Source: Lepturacanthus savala (Eukaryota; Chordata; Actinopteri; Scombriformes; Trichiuridae). From it: a stretch of 64,000 bases of DNA. The DNA lies in NCBI GenBank assembly GCA_030544235.1, contig CM060467.1, positions 5,463,001 to 5,527,000 of the forward strand, written 5' to 3'. This document shows, one piece after another, positions 47,754 through 58,562 of the stretch. Made by a program: the position numbers and the translations under genes. How positions within the stretch are numbered: position 1 is the first letter of the stretch; the number at the start of each line of letters is the position of its first letter. The notes beneath the pieces were generated by a model. It saw nothing but the letters and a program-made list of their open reading frames with translations. It was not told the origin of the DNA and did no database searches.

Positions 47754-48905
47754 TAGGGGTGTAACGATTTATTAACTACATCAATGTATCAATTTATATT
47801 CTGCGATCCAACTATATTGATCTGTGCTCAGCAAGTTGGCCTTTTGGATGACATATATTGATCTAACATCAATTTAAAAAGTAATACATTGATTGTATCG
47901 ATACTAGAACATAACATATTGCATTTAAGCACAGCAGACTTTATACGAATGTGTTTTTTTTCATGATAAAACGTTAAATGCTACACACTCCAGTCTGCCT
48001 GTCTGTGACATCATTGCCATGTGCTAAAAGACGACAAAACATGCAGCAGCATGGAGGAACTACTGTGGAATTGGATTGATATCAGATATTTGGCACATAT
48101 CAGCAACAATTAACTTGTGATACATATAACCGATTTTTTTTCCAATTTGTGACGTCTTCATTATCATCCAGGTTACATATCACAAGGCAGTAATTATTAG
48201 AGATGTTGATTGTACTTTATTCAAATATAGTTTGATTGCATTTGCTATTAATTGTTGTTTGTTTGGGGCGACACGGTGGCGCAGGGGTTAGCGCTGTTGC
48301 CTCACAGCAAGAAGGTCGCAGGTTCAAGACCTCCTTGGTCCGGGGTCTGGGACCTTTCTGTGTGGAGTTTGCATGTTCTCCCCGTGTCTGCGTGGGTTTT
48401 CACCGGGTACTCCGGCTTCCTCCCACAGTCCAAAAACATGCTGAGGTTAATTGGCGACTCTAAATTGCCCATAGGTGTGAATGTGTGAGGGAATGGTGTG
48501 TGTGCCCCACGATTGGCTGGCGACCATCTGGGGTGTATCCCTGCCTCTCGCCGTAACACGCTGGGATAGGCTCCAGCAGACCCTTGCGACCCTAATGAGG
48601 AATAAGCAGGTATAGAAAATGACTGACTGACTGACTGACTGTTGTTTGTTTGTTTTATGTCAATAATAATTAATTCCCGACTCCCTTAAAAGAAACAAAA
48701 GGACTCTAGGAAACTTTATTTGCACTGTTGAGTATCTAGATTTTCATTTTACAGTCACACTGGTTGAATTTAAGACTAAAAGGGTACCAAATGGATTTCA
48801 AGTCCCTGGATCGGATCATTCTAAACAAACCAACAGCCCTTGAGTTGAATTGACAACCATGAATCATTAATTTAATCACTATTAAAATGAATCATTACAC
48901 TCCTA
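47754..48905. mobile_element. hAT-like non-autonomous DNA transposon, interrupted by a SINE
   Basis: The left terminus taggggtgtaacgatt (47754) and the right terminus, whose reverse complement is taggagtgtaatgatt (ending 48905), agree at 17 of 20 positions. The interior has atcaatgtatcaa and gtatcgatac motifs usual in teleost TAGGGNTGTAACGAT elements. The total is 1152 bp including a 387-bp SINE insertion with its duplication, leaving about 765 bp. The 8-bp flanks (aacagttg and gtatgttg) match only in the last four bases, so the target duplication is not proven. No transposase frame. Confidence 0.6.
48266..48640 (+). mobile_element. tRNA-derived SINE (type 1), plus strand, full length
   Basis: The head carries both RNA polymerase III boxes: A box tggcgcagggg (48277-48287) and B box ggttcaagacc (48321-48331). 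The body follows (gagtttgcatgttctccccg, ccggcttcctcccacagtcc, ttaattggcgactctaaatt, gcctctcgcc, gggataggctccagc), then a (GACT)5 tail ending at 48640. A perfect 13-bp direct repeat, tgttgtttgtttg, flanks it at 48253-48265 and 48640-48652; its exact edges overlap the head and tail by a base. This is target-site duplication from LINE-mediated insertion. Frames inside are not genes. Confidence 0.92.
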
Positions 48906-50142
48906 GTATGTTGCTGTTCAGTTGTGATTGTGATGTCAAATAAAATAAACTTGACTCTACTCAGCCCTCGCTCCTGTCAGAAAACCACCGCCACATCCTC
49001 CAGCACAGAGAGCTGTAATGAAACCCTCCTCCTCCTCCTCCTAATTAATGATCAAAAACTGCCAAAAGGTTAACACAATTGAAACTCGTAGTCCCATTTC
49101 TTTGAAACTGTTTGTATTAATTGGTCACAATTCTTATTATTGGTTAATGGTTAAAGGGTTAATTATAAACTTCCCTAATAGAGAGTTCAGGTATCCTAAA
49201 ACTACTCCACACCTCACATCTTCATCTGTGTAATTAGACTCTACATTTTCTGTGCTCTGCTTTTCTCAGGGATGTATTAGAGCCAGTGTTATGTCTAGTA
49301 AGGAGATCGATAGAGGTTATATTGACTGTTCTCTGACTGCTCTTTGTTCTGTTTTTTTTTTTTTTTTTAATTTTCATGCATTTAATAAACACTGGATACC
49401 ACCACTTTAACAACATAGTGATTTTCTGGATGAAATAATGAACTCAAGTCGTCAACATTTTACCGTTGCACAGGCCAAATGACTTCAATGTAAATTTAAC
49501 TCCATTGTAGATTTAACAACATGCACAGTGGTACATCAGTCTTCATCCAGCAGGTGATAAGCAGTTGAGTTCTGCTGTATTCTCTTTCTGTTCAGTTCTG
49601 TTCTTGTAATGTTAAGGTGAAATGCCTTAAGGTCATGTATGATTCAGTATGATGTGACTGGTCAAAACAAACATTCTCTCCTATTGTCATCAAGTACAAC
49701 CATGTCAGATCTGTGATTTATTGTTTGTAAAGACCTCAAGACCTTCAGGCTTGGCTCTGTACTCCTCACAAATGGACAAAACTTATTATAGAAGCATGAA
49801 AGCCCTCCTGTGTACTGTGTGCAACGGTATTGTTCCCTAATCTAATTTACCATCTTCACTGTCTGATATTTCCAAAGACACTTCCAAAGTTTGCGGTGAC
49901 CTTTAAATGTTACAGTATTCTAACAAACTTATTTTAACAACATTTGAGGTATTAACTCTTGATGCTCACTATGTAGATTCCAGACAAGACACCTTTACCT
50001 AGATAATTCATCTTTTTATAGTGCAGAAGGTTCTCTGGGTTCATGTCAGACCCTCCCCCAATCAGGTTTGCTCCAGCATTGATCTAACTGACATTAATCT
50101 GGACCTCTTTACAGGACTTTTAGCAATGAGATCACCATCTAG
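48906..50142. other. Intronic sequence without a gene
   Basis: A (CCT)n run at 49023-49040 and a poly-T at 49351-49368. No gene or defined element recognised. Confidence 0.5.
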
Positions 50143-50842
50143 TTGGGCTGCAACTAACGATTATTTTGATATTAAGTTAATCTGTCGGTTATTTTTTTGC
50201 AATTAATTCATTATTAATTGGATAAAATGTGGAGGAAAAAAGCTAAATTTATTTCCTGCAACAAATGGACATTGGGTAATGCTATCATGTGCTGACAATA
50301 AAAGGGAAGTCTAAATAATATATATTTGACCAGTTCTTTCTTGAATTTCTGTTATGGAGAAATGAAGGGTTCAAAGGATTCACAAACTTCATGATGTCAT
50401 GTTGTCCACCTGTCTCTTTCCAGTTTATTTTCAGATAATTATTGTCAAATATATCCACAGTTTCTGGCAGATTTACATTATTTCAATCCAATTTAAAAAC
50501 AAACTTAATGGACAGAAATACTCTCTATTTTTGCTGGAGAAGTGTCACGTTAACTTAATATGAAAAATGCTCCCATACTTTTGACGACTTGGGTCATGCT
50601 TTTTTCTCTCTGCTGACCACCTCCACCATTTTTCGAATGCTTCTTCCAGTTGAGCTACACAAGGCGTAGCATTGGTTCGTTGCTGATGCTGCTTCTTCTT
50701 TCATGAGGATCAGCTTTCAGCTTAATGGTGCTTACTGCCCCCACAGTAGGGAGTCATAACTACACTTGCGTGTATGATAACGTAGACCCAACTAATCGAT
50801 TATTATATTAGCTATTTTAATCGATTAGTTGTTGCAGCACTA
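50143..50842. mobile_element. Teleost MITE with GGCTGCAACTAACGATTA termini
   Basis: Left end ttgggctgcaactaacgatt (50143). The right end, reverse complement tagtgctgcaacaactaatc, finishes at 50842. Both carry the CTGCAAC...CTAA...CGATTA pattern of a very common fish MITE thought to belong to the hAT group. Interior motifs such as ttaatctgtcggttattttt and aatcgattagttgttg fit. No transposase and no matching 8-bp flanks (ccatctag versus catgtaac). Confidence 0.7.
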
Positions 50843-50984
50843 CATGTAACATTCCAAGCTTATCAGATTTATACTTCATCATTTACCTGCTGCCAGGCTA
50901 GATTTTAATATTCATCTCTATGCTAAACCCCTAAGACATTTCACAACTCTCAGACCCAATTTTGTGCAAGAAATGCTGAAGATG

Positions 50985-51260
50985 AAGTATCTTATCTTTT
51001 TTAAGCTTGTTTATCACAAATGGTGATAGGCAAATGCAATGAATTAGACGGGATGAATGTAATGTAGTGAAAAGGCTAATAATGTTTAAATCCCTGTTCC
51101 CGATGGACTTGTCCTCAATTTCTAAGCTGCTGAAACTATTTTTTATGGCTTTAGTAATGGAATGCCAAGACAGAGGTGGTTATGCTATTATCTGGTAACT
51201 ATTGCGGCAGAACATAAATGTTTACATTGCATGTAACAGGAATAGTACAGTGGAATCCTT
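50985..51260. promoter_or_regulatory. Candidate conserved non-coding element
   Basis: Complex repeat-free sequence containing ggcaaatgcaatgaattaga, ggctaataatgtttaaatcc, ttttttatggctttagtaat and gctattatctggtaac. It follows the end of the MITE at 50842 by about 140 bp. Texture-based call. Confidence 0.25.
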
Positions 51261-52189
51261 GCTCTATCTGAACCCTGCTGTTATGGAGGCAACTGCAATT
51301 ACATAGTCTTAAAATGCAAATCAGGATCATTTTCAGTTAGATTTTCATTCTATAGCTGATAACCAAGTTAAATCAAAGGGCCATAACAAGAAATACCCTC
51401 AAATTGAGTTGAACGCAGTTAAAAAAAAAAAAAATCAAAGACACATATATGCAAATGGCACATTTGTCTGTATATGCATTCAAAAAGTATCAGTGAGATT
51501 AGAGAAGCAGCAGACCTCTGCAGCACTGTAGAATCTGTGATTATTTCAGACAGGATTTATGCCTGCGCCAATATCTGAGAATCTCTAGGCTTCTTTGGTT
51601 CAACTATTTATGGATGTAGTCCATACTATATCACATTTGTATTTGCATTTGGATGTTTACATACTGTCTAAATGTAGGTGTGTGTATGTGGCTGATTTCT
51701 CCTCACAAACAACCTGTCACATCTGTTCTGTGAAATGGGTTGGAATGCGGGGATCAGCACAGTATGGGGCTCTTGTATCAGAGTTGGTGTGTGTTTGTAT
51801 GTGTATGTGCTCCCATTTGAATGTGGCTAAAATGCAGGCCTGCTCACAGTATGGGGCTAAAGGCCCGAGCCAACAGGCTGTCCCACCATCCAATCAGATT
51901 TTGTTAAAATCGCCTTCACTCTTGCTTTTATCTTGATTCTGTTTCTGCATGTTTTCTGTGTATAGGCTTATATTTGATGTTACCAATACTTGGATTTGTG
52001 GCTTAATACCTGGTAAGACCAGCCAGCCTTCATAAATAATGAAATTCAATGCGTCTAGAGAGTGGCAAGGTCAAACATATTCCCAAATCTTCTTCACATA
52101 TAACGCTGAAAACTCTGCTTGATGATTTTTAAATAATTCATGTGGATAATTTTGATGCTGCTGACAGCCTCTTAACAAAATCTGATTTC
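51261..52189. other. Intronic sequence without a gene
   Basis: Nothing recognised apart from a poly-A run at 51421-51434 and a 14-base repeat (cacagtatggggct) at 51758-51771 and 51845-51858. Confidence 0.5.
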
Positions 52190-52490
52190 TGGCTTGCTGT
52201 TTTATTCCTCACTGTCTTTATTTTGATTTGTGACTCTTGGGATGTGCGCGCATGAGCGGTCCCTTAAATAAATGGCTGCATAATCACAGCCTGTCACATC
52301 GTTGCAGTCCTTATAAGGTCTTCCTTTACAGCAATCACAAACAACTCCAGCCTTTCATCTGTTGGGCTGGTCGGGCTCTTAAGGCACCCCACTGAGCTGC
52401 AGCCTTTTCGCTGATCCTCAATTGTGGATTTAATCCATAAGAGGCCAAGTAATATAGGATTGAAGATAAAGAGGGAACCTTTCACCCTGG
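52190..52490. promoter_or_regulatory. Candidate conserved non-coding element
   Basis: Repeat-free sequence with gggatgtgcgcgcatgagcg, cttaaataaatggctgcata, gttgcagtccttataagg and attgtggatttaatccataag (TAATCC, an OTX/PITX-type core). Texture-based call. Confidence 0.28.
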
Positions 52491-52922
52491 TTTGTTGGCA
52501 ATGACTGGGTTTCCATTGTTGAATCCTATGTAAATTCTACATTTTGTAGAGGGATTGTTTTGGAGTGTTGTTTTAGGGTTTGAAATAATCTCTTATCCAT
52601 ATTTATTGACTCAGCATATTGGCCATTTCAACTACTATAGGAATTTTACTAAGATAAGAGTAGAAAGTAGGAATTATCATATTAGGAAAAGGTCATCAAC
52701 TTATAAATTGCACCATAATAAGTGTATACTTTAGTCATTTTTGGAATAATAGAGCAATATATTTTTCACCAGGGGTTTCTCATACTGCAGTTATACATTA
52801 TGGCTTCAAACATTTGTTAAAGGATTGGTCTGGAAATGGGGACTGTCAACTATATTTAACTTTTGGGTAGAGAAACGGTGAAATGGTGTGTGCAAGACTC
52901 AGAGGGAGAGCATATTCCTGAT

Positions 52923-53368
52923 TAAGGCTGTGCAGTTAATTGAATTTTGATCGCTATTTCAATTTGCATATCTCCAAACTCATATAATCGGGGTGAAACA
53001 ATTTATTCACCAGTATTCTTTACACAATTCATGAAAGAGATGTGCATGCGCAATATATTCCCACAGAATGAGAGCGTGAGCAAGAGTTGTTTGGTTGAGA
53101 AAAAGGGTCAGTAAAGTTCTCTTATATGGGAAAACATTGGGTTCCACATAGAGTAGCAGAAGCATGCACAGTGCAATATTTGCTATAAGGTGATATCCAC
53201 GGCTCTTGGCAACACAACAAATCAGTTTAGCCATCTCAAACAAAAGCATAAAGTTACTCATGCTGAATAAATGCATTGTGTAACTAAAACATAATCGTTT
53301 GAATAACTGATTTCAATATTGACCTCAATAATTGTGGTAATGATTTTTTCCATAACCGCGCAGCCCTA
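52923..53368. mobile_element. hAT MITE with perfect 8-bp target-site duplication
   Basis: Element of 446 bp with inverted termini taaggctgtgcagttaatt and (reverse complement of the right end) tagggctgcgcggttatgg. It is flanked by ttcctgat on the left (52915-52922) and right (53369-53376), a perfect 8-bp direct duplication as made by hAT transposases. The interior has attttgatcgctatttc and ataatcgtttgaataactga, matching a dispersed teleost MITE. It has no coding capacity. Confidence 0.88.
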
Positions 53369-53376
53369 TTCCTGAT

Positions 53377-56300
53377 TAAATTTTTTAGCTTGGTATTAAT
53401 GACTTTTAAATTTGAGTTTAAATAAACCTTTGTATTAAGAAACTCATCAAATTGTTAAAAAGTAGAACATTTCTGTAGAATTAGATTGACGGTATATTGT
53501 TTGTTACCTATTTTATTGTCTACCTGCATTTAAAAAAAAAATGTTTAAACAGATTAGTATAACTATCAACATCATGTATTATATTAAGCTTCAGTCTTAT
53601 TGAAATTAATCTTTCTTATGTATTTTAGACTGTATACAGCAGAGACTGACAGGGAAAACAGAGGAAGAAGATATGATGGCGTATTGTGTGCATTAGCCCA
53701 GTATGATGTGACAGGATTACCAGTGTTTCACGTTAACTGTTTTCTCTTCCTCTAATGAATGAGTCTTGTGAAGGTTTGCTAAATCCCTCAGTGGGGGGTT
53801 TGATGGACTTGTCACGCGATTCCTACACTCTTCAGAAACGTTGATATCTTATTAAGAGCTCCTGATAGACACTCTAACAGCTGGAAGAGGATGGAATAGG
53901 CTTTATATTTCAAAAGACAGTAACTGTGGGATACTTAAGTAATGATTCCTGACTTCACATGTTGTGTATAAAATGCATATTATATCTCATGAGTAAAAGT
54001 AGAGACATGTTGGTGACGTTTCTCATCGCTTGGCAAACACAGGAACCAGGCTTTAGATTTGAGGAGTTGTTGTTTAAACAAGTTAAACTGTAAACATTAC
54101 ACTGATACTTGCAAAGTTAAATGCTACATTATCTCTCAGGTTCAGTGGTCAGTTTCACCATCTGTACATAGACCGACTTTCTCACAAGCTTTACCATTTT
54201 CCCTCTACACACAAAGCTACTCTCTAAGTAGCTACATTACTTTTACAACATGTCTGGAGAGACAACTAGATTCCTGAACTTCTGTCTGCCAGCTCAGACC
54301 AAGAAATCATAAAACAGATTTGGCAAGAGACTGCTCTACCCAGGTGCCACCCCCTTGCCTAAACCAGACAGAATATGTGTGGATATATCCATGTCAGACA
54401 ATGTCAGGTAGCATGCTGCTTAAAAGGGAAACTCCAGAAGATGTTTGGACCTGATTGTTATACGAATATTGCCCAGTGTGCATCTGTGAAAGAGGCTTAA
54501 CAGTTAATGTTGTGCTTTACCTTTTGAGCAATTACAGGTAATAGAGACCCTGGTCTTCATATTTCTAGGTTGGGTTAGGTACTAGTTTGTTTTCAAGTAA
54601 ACCACAACTATACCTTTTCCGAATAAAGGTATAATAGATAAATTTGTAACAGTCAGAATCAGACCCAATCCAGATACACAAGCATGGGTGTCATAGGTCA
54701 TAGGGTGTCATAGTCTGTCATACACAACCTTCAGGCTGTTAATTAGAAAAGAAATCAAGAGTACTGTCATGACTTTGTTAGTCTCTAGACTCAAGTCACA
54801 GCAATTCTTTATGTGAACCAGCATCAAGATCACTCTGCCAATTCCCCACTTCCCTACCAGGCATCAGTGACTGAACCGGCCTGTACATGTGTGGTAAAAT
54901 ATGTGACATGGACAAGGAGGATGGGGAATTGAAGATGGAGCTAAAAGGAGAGTGAAACAGTGGGGCAGGGGCACAAGATCGAGAGACAATGTCAGCTGTC
55001 AGCCGTAATAAGAAAATGGTGAAATATGTTGAGATGGGAGGTCTCTGCAGGACGCTGACAAGGTGGTGGTGTTTTTATTTGGCCCATATATTATGTGTTT
55101 GCCAGGGAGAGAGCTGAACATTAGTGAGTGATGGTGGTTGTAATGCTCATTATGTTGTTTGATAAATCTGCAATGCCCTCATGGAAAGGTCATGCTGAAG
55201 GGGTCAGAGGTCACTTAAGAGGTTTTGGAGGTCATGCTCCCCTCAGCTAGTGATGGATCACTCGGTGCTGTCTGCAGGGGTTTGTACATGTGTGTGCTGT
55301 CAAGGGATTCATTGATCAGGTAGACTTGGTGTGTAGTCCATATGTCATCTCTATATGAAGTCATACAGATATTCTGGTGGGTTTTGCTTTGGTTTTGTCA
55401 TTTGTATATATGGTTTATTATGTATACTATATTTTTGTGGTTTAAGGGTATTTTGAATCCAATAAGGTCAGTAAGTAATGAACTTTGAGCATATATTATC
55501 TTTCTGAAATACTTAGCATGCCAGCTATCATTGCCTGAAACTTATATCTTAATCATCTCTGCATACTGTTAGTTTAGAAGCATCAGAGCGCTTACAATCC
55601 ATTTTTCACTGAGCATAACAGTAAGTTTCAGCTTCATAGGGCTAAATTAAGCTAAACAAAATGTGTGTTCCTCATCAATATCATGAAAAGCACCATTTGT
55701 TATGAAGTTATTTCCCATGATAGCCTCTTGCATGTGTACCTATGTGAATGTGTTTCCCCTTCAGGCATGTGGGAGGCTAGCTTTTAGCCTCCCAGGACCC
55801 CTCTTGTTACAATTGTGACAGGAGAGAAATGAAGACAGACACACACACACATGCATGTTTGGGCTTGATTAATTTAAGAAATTCCCACTTCATTGCTCGA
55901 ACACCTGCTTTCACTCCTTTCTTCCTCCTCACTGTTTTTGTTCTGTCTTTTACCATTACCATTTTATCTTTCCTCATTACCTCACTTCCTAAATAACGGC
56001 AACATGCCATGTGTGTATCGGTGTTGGGAAATTAAACCAGCTGTCAGTTGAAAGGTGCCTAATTTCCCCCCCCCCTTGGTGCTAATGTTTGTTCTACTTC
56101 ACCTAAGTTTTACCTATCCATTATCTCCTCCATTTTTTGTACCTTGCTCAAATTAGTTAGTTAATTTCCTGATGTACGTTTCGCTGTGCTGATAGACATG
56201 GTACAAGAGAAAAACAGGAAATCAAGCGTTGGTTGGAAAGCAGTCAGTTAGTGGCAGACCTGCACAATTATAAGCATTTTTCCATGTGAAATAATTGCGT

Positions 56301-56565
56301 AATACAGTGTTAAATTTAATTTAATTATAAGAAGCCTAAAGTGCCTTTTGTGTCATCTTAATCAACCAACTGGTCAGTGTGCCCAAATATAACAATCTCA
56401 GTCTTATTTTATTAATGTTTAGAAACTTTAAATGCACCTATGCTTTGATAACCATGGGGCAGAGGCTGCATGCAACATTTGCTATTTTTAATGGTATAAA
56501 GATTTGGATAAGGTTAGCAAATCAATGCACGGTAGTTTATGTTGATAGTCTTAAAAGTTTACCCT
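53377..56565. other. Intronic sequence without a gene
   Basis: A nuclear-receptor half-site cluster at 55187-55234 is listed separately. No gene recognised. Confidence 0.5.
55187..55234 (+). promoter_or_regulatory. Cluster of four nuclear-receptor half-sites including a DR1
   Basis: AGGTCA at 55187-55192, GGGTCA at 55201-55206, AGGTCA at 55208-55213 and AGGTCA at 55229-55234, all in the same orientation. The middle two, separated by one base, make a DR1 (GGGTCA g AGGTCA), the type bound by HNF4, RXR/PPAR and COUP-TF. The first and last half-sites are each followed by 'tgct'. Four half-sites in 48 bp is unlikely by chance. Function inferred. Confidence 0.5.
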
Positions 56566-56900
56566 TATGGTGGCAGATACAGTCAGAGGATGGGGCCCAA
56601 AATGGAGCCTTGAGGAACCTCACAAGAAAGTAGGGCTGTGGATGATGAATATTCACCTAGGTGAACTGTGAAGCTTATGTCTATGACTTAAACTACTGAT
56701 GGGCAGTAGCTTTTGATGTCTACGCACTGATCCAGGCGAGATAAAATAATATTATGGTCCACTTTGTCAAAGGCAGCCGTCAGATCTAAGAGCAGAAGAG
56801 CAGCAGGGGTTCCTGAATCAGCAGTTAAACAGAGATCATTAAAGACTCTTAAAGAGTGGTTTCAGTGCTGTGGCAAGATTTGAAACCAGACAAAAACTTT
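56566..56900. repeat. Probable dispersed repeat fragment, class unknown
   Basis: Contains aaatggagccttgaggaacc, atggtccactttgtcaaagg, cagccgtcagatctaagagc and gatcattaaagactc. This wording is familiar from a repeat family scattered in fish genomes. No termini or coding frame seen. Confidence 0.4.
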
Positions 56901-57589
56901 TAATGAAAAAATGAGCACTCTCACATTATTAGAATTTTGGCATCAACTCTGCTGAATTATCGGTTGTCATGACATTCCCAGAACAGGTGCACCTGGACAA
57001 GCCATAAAGAGTCAATTAATATTTGTCAATAATAAAGAAGTGTGGAGAAAGTTTTCAAGTAAATATACTGCTTTAACCATTCATATCACATAATTCCGGC
57101 GATAAGTTGACAATTATTATACTTGTCTGTTTTTAGTTGCAGTGATGTAATTGTTTCGTTAAACTACAACACATAATTCTATCCTTGTTAAAGTTGGTGT
57201 TGTAGGTTCAGTAACCATTAGACACATCAAAGATAAAAGAAGAGCATTTCCTATGAGGAATGCCTTTTTAATATAAAGGTTTATACAAAGAAAAGGAAAC
57301 ACTATGTATCTGATGCACACACAAAATTATCTGGGTAGATTTTACACCATGTAGTTTCTTGTACCTTTAGCATGCAACACATTTTGTGATGACACATTTA
57401 ATAAAACTAATGACCATGATGCCCTGGAAACACTACTGTCAAATTGGAGAGCAATAAGGCACATTAAATTGAATGTGGAGCTAAAGAGATAAGTTTAGAT
57501 AGATGAAGACAAATTACCATGGAGGAGAGGAAAGAAGAAGTGAGAAAAGAGAGATAAGAAGATGGATGAAATGTAGAAGTAACAGTTAT

Positions 57590-57870
57590 TTTGCTCCCAA
57601 TTAATGAAAGCAGAGGATCCACTAGAGTCATTTCTATTCCATTTTAATTGAGTTTAGTTATTTCAAGCAAGTAACACATTTCTCATGTGGGAACTGTAAA
57701 AGAGGTAGAAAAGGAGCTGGAGGGGTAAAGAAAGGCACATTGATGCGTTTTCAGGTGCTCTGGCTATCTCCAGCAGGTAATTTTTCTCCCAGCAGGAGAT
57801 GACAGGCTTTGAGAAGGTCACACCATTACCTCTGTCTATCATACGCTCACTCACTCTCCACTTTTGTACC
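57590..57870. promoter_or_regulatory. Candidate conserved non-coding element
   Basis: Complex repeat-free sequence with ttgctcccaattaatgaaag, cactagagtcatttctattc, cattttaattgag, gctatctccagcaggtaatt and gacaggctttgagaaggtca. Texture-based call. Confidence 0.22.
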
Positions 57871-58436
57871 CTCACTCACTCTGGTGACTCTATGATGAAA
57901 TATAGGAAAAAATAATATTTCCACCTTTTGCCTTGTCAGTTCTCTTCTCCTTTTGTCTTTGGTTTCACAGTTCAAATCACTGGAGCAGTAATGTATTTTT
58001 AGATGCTATTGGATGTTTTCTTGCACTGACAGCCTGTGTACTTTTGAAAGCCATGGTCTTGAATGTATAAATACCCCCTCCCCCATGTGTCATGTCCGGG
58101 TTAAAAAATAAAATACCTGTCCTATAGTTTCTAAAGTGAAATATTACAAACAACATTTAATATTTAAAAATATAAATTCATGTTTTATTTTTGTTAATGA
58201 TGCCTATTAAACATTTCAGTATCGTCACTGTACTATTAGTTGTTAAAAGCACAAGGGTGCCATGTTGCTACATAGGCCACACGGGTAATTTTTACAGTTA
58301 TTTAAGAGCTTTATACATAATTTACTGTAATATGAATCAGAAGAGAGCTGTGAATATTATTAGCACCTCATTAGGATTCGCATTGCAACAGATAGAAATG
58401 ATATAGAAGGGAACATAGAGATTTGGAGAGATATGT

Positions 58437-58458
58437 CTCAGGTCAGGGCTGACCTGAG
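58437..58458. promoter_or_regulatory. Perfect palindrome with inverted AGGTCA half-sites
   Basis: Ten-base arms ctcaggtcag and ctgacctgag are separated by gg. The arms contain AGGTCA and TGACCT with 4 bases between, an inverted repeat (IR4) of the nuclear-receptor half-site; a further TGACCT lies at 58465-58470. It may be a receptor site or simply a chance palindrome. Confidence 0.45.
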
Positions 58459-58518
58459 ATTAACTGACCTAAGATCTGAAGACTTGATACTTGCAAAGAA
58501 ACGATGATTGACCTATTG

Positions 58519-58562
58519 TTTTAGATCGAAAACAGCAATTTCAGGAAATGCGATTTTGAGAT
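58519..58562 (+). repeat. Short dispersed repeat shared with 32438-32481
   Basis: Matches 32438-32481 at 36 of 44 positions, same orientation, ending in the shared gattttgagat. Confidence 0.55.

Noticed and set aside
48277..48331. tRNA gene suspected from A and B boxes
   Set aside because: The sequence does not fold as a tRNA cloverleaf with a complete acceptor stem, and it continues into a SINE body with a target duplication.
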